This document shows positions 12,318-13,444 of a stretch of 13,444 nt of DNA, piece by piece. Source of the stretch: DATKMS01 sp041497995 (GTDB lineage: Bacteria; Desulfobacterota; Binatia; HRBIN30). Numbering within the stretch: the stretch's first letter is position 1; every line of letters begins with the position of its first letter. Below the pieces are notes generated by a model. That model was not told the origin of the DNA. It ran no database searches and saw nothing but the letters and a program-made list of their open reading frames with translations. The stretch is from contig JBGQHM010000174.1 in the NCBI GenBank assembly GCA_041497995.1, positions 1-13,444 of the forward strand, in the 5' to 3' direction. Position numbers and translations under genes: made by a program.

Positions 12318-13127
12318 TCAGCGCTGACAATCTGGGCAGTAGAAACTGCTGCGGCCGGCGTGCACCACGCGCCGCACCGGTGTGTGGCAGCGCAGGCACG
12401 GCTTGCCGGCGCGGTCGTAGACTTTCAAGCGCAGCTGAAAGTAGCCGGGGCGTCCGTCGCCGTCGCGGTAGTCGGAGATCGAGCTCCCGCCCAGCCGGAT
12501 TGCGCTGTTGAGTACCGCGCGCGTTGCGTCGAGAAGCCGCTTCAACTCGATGCGGGTGAGGCGCCGTGCTTGGCGGCCCGGGCGGATGCCGGCGCGGAAC
12601 AGGATCTCGTTGGCGTAGATGTTCCCGATGCCGCCAAGGGCGCGCTGATCCATCAGGAGGTTCTTCACCGGCTTCTTGCGGCCGCGGGCCAGCGCCGCGA
12701 GGTCACTGACCGAGAAGGCATCAGCTAGCGGATCGGGTCCGACGTTGCTCAGCTCAGGGAGCTCGTCCGGTCGGCCGACACGCATTAGCCCGAAGCGGCG
12801 GGGATCGTTGAAGGTGACTTGCCTGCCATCGGAGAGTCGAAGCGATACGTGGTCGTGCGTCGCCAATGGCGTATCGGCGGTCTGGAGCAGCAATGCGCCG
12901 CTCATGCCTAGATGGGCGAGCAATGCCTCGTCGCCCGACAGCTTGAAGAGCAGATACTTCCCGCGGCGCTCGATCCCACGAATCTCGCGCCCGATGAGTC
13001 GCTCCGCGAAGTCGGCCGCAACGCGTCGTCGCAGGCGCGGCTCGCGGACCTCTACGGCTTCGATGCATGCGCCGACGATCGACAGCAGCGAGCGCCGAAC
13101 GGTTTCGACCTCGGGCAGCTCAGGCAT
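12318..13127 (-). CDS. mutM: Formamidopyrimidine-DNA glycosylase (Fpg/MutM)
   Basis: A 269-residue base-excision-repair enzyme that removes 8-oxoguanine and formamidopyrimidines and nicks the DNA strand. The N-terminus MPELPEVETV gives the catalytic Pro (P2) and Glu (E3). K57 in RRGKYLLF, HLGMSG (72-77), NDPRRFG (107-113) and the helix-two-turn-helix GGIGNIYANE (165-174) follow. The C-terminal zinc finger has C244, C247, C264 and C267, with R259 in the AGRSSFYC loop. The length is standard. The start is fixed by the conserved N-terminus even though no Shine-Dalgarno is visible upstream (a C-rich run instead). It lies 90 nt downstream of rsmA on the same strand, with a palindromic element between. 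Confidence 0.96.
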   Translation of the reverse strand: MPELPEVETVRRSLLSIVGACIEAVEVREPRLRRRVAADFAERLIGREIRGIERRGKYLLFKLSGDEALLAHLGMSGALLLQTADTPLATHDHVSLRLSDGRQVTFNDPRRFGLMRVGRPDELPELSNVGPDPLADAFSVSDLAALARGRKKPVKNLLMDQRALGGIGNIYANEILFRAGIRPGRQARRLTRIELKRLLDATRAVLNSAIRLGGSSISDYRDGDGRPGYFQLRLKVYDRAGKPCLRCHTPVRRVVHAGRSSFYCPDCQR

Positions 13128-13147
13128 GGCAGAGGGGGGGGATCTTC

Positions 13148-13209
13148 GTAGCGGCAGGTTTCAAACCTGCCAGGCGGTGGGGGGAAGCGGGTCTGAGACC
13201 CGCCGCTAC
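13148..13209. repeat. Nested palindromic element (MITE/REP-like)
   Basis: GTAGCGGC (13148-13155) and GCCGCTAC (13202-13209) bound the element. Inside are two perfect hairpins: GGCAGGTTT-C-AAACCTGCC (13153-13171) and GCGGGTCT-G-AGACCCGC (13187-13203). It is 62 bp, starts 8 nt after the rsmA stop, and precedes mutM. Confidence 0.65.
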
Positions 13210-13217
13210 AAACGGAC

Positions 13218-13444
13218 TCATCGATGTCCCTCTGCCGCAGAGGACGTGCGGTTACTGAGCGCGTCACTCAAGGCCGCGAATTCCGCGAGGCTGAGCGTCT
13301 CCGGCCGTCGCTTCGGATCGATGCGCGCGGCGTCCAGCGCCGCCACCGGATCGTCGCAGACGGCACGCAGACTGTTCGCCAGCTGCTTGCGCCGCTGGTT
13401 AAAAGCGGCCCGCACGACGCGGTTGAGGAGCAGAGGATCGATCA
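13218..13444 (-). CDS. rsmA: Ribosomal RNA small-subunit methyltransferase A, 3' end (partial)
   Basis: The frame is open from the window edge (reading ...IDPLLLNRVVRAAFNQRRKQL) to a TGA at 13218-13220. The segment VVRAAFNQRRKQL, then ARIDPKRRPETLSLAEFAALSDAL, is the C-terminal domain of RsmA/KsgA, which dimethylates two adenines in helix 45 of 16S rRNA. The methyltransferase domain lies outside the window. The last ten or so residues (SNRTSSAAEGHR) are not conserved. The GTG at 13415 is an internal codon, not the start. Confidence 0.85.
   Translation of the reverse strand, partial: IDPLLLNRVVRAAFNQRRKQLANSLRAVCDDPVAALDAARIDPKRRPETLSLAEFAALSDALSNRTSSAAEGHR

Overview
High-GC bacterial chromosomal DNA, most likely from an uncultured lineage. 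The combination of paired dockerin-like modules on Thr/Pro linkers, a Cys-rich 'ENG..GE.CD' repeat, several crotonase-family genes and dense palindromic intergenic repeats resembles what I recall of Binatota or other 'Deltaproteobacteria-like' metagenome assemblies. That placement is an inference; no rRNA or other decisive taxonomic marker lies in the window.

Layout. Positions 1-43 hold the first codons of an unidentified minus-strand gene. At 167-1348 (-) is an AAA ATPase with a C-terminal DUF4143/PD-(D/E)XK-like domain. At 1378-1916 (+) an RHH-type antitoxin follows what looks like only the tail of its partner toxin. Its 3' end overlaps, tail to tail, a secreted dockerin-like/DUF1566 protein (1903-2781, -) that appears C-terminally cut. 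Positions 2782-3186 are non-coding and rich in palindromes. A broken copy of the 3' end of an MFS transporter gene (3187-3482) and the intact gene (4229-5557, -) flank an intact HigB/HigA-type toxin-antitoxin pair (3543-4198, +), which has a clear operator palindrome in its promoter.

The middle (4229-7880) looks like a small catabolic cluster: MFS transporter, an ECHDC3-like crotonase lacking both hydratase glutamates, a limonene-epoxide-hydrolase-fold protein with its catalytic residues intact, and a second crotonase with an isomerase-type glutamate. An SDR dehydrogenase (10899-11684) could belong to the same metabolism. Between them lie an uncharacterised minus-strand protein (7967-8425) and a large secreted beta-helix/Cys-rich/dockerin-like protein (8721-10760). 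The right end is housekeeping: a UspA stress protein, mutM/fpg, and the 3' end of rsmA/ksgA.

The most unusual structure is in the gaps. Four intergenic spots carry arrays of 7- or 8-nt degenerate words. Three are arranged as long inverted repeats, and all begin within about 17 nt of a stop codon. The words differ between sites but share the architecture and, loosely, a CATT core. A second observation is a 59-residue, four-cysteine dockerin-like module with identical cysteine spacing in two otherwise unrelated secreted proteins, N-terminal in one and C-terminal in the other.
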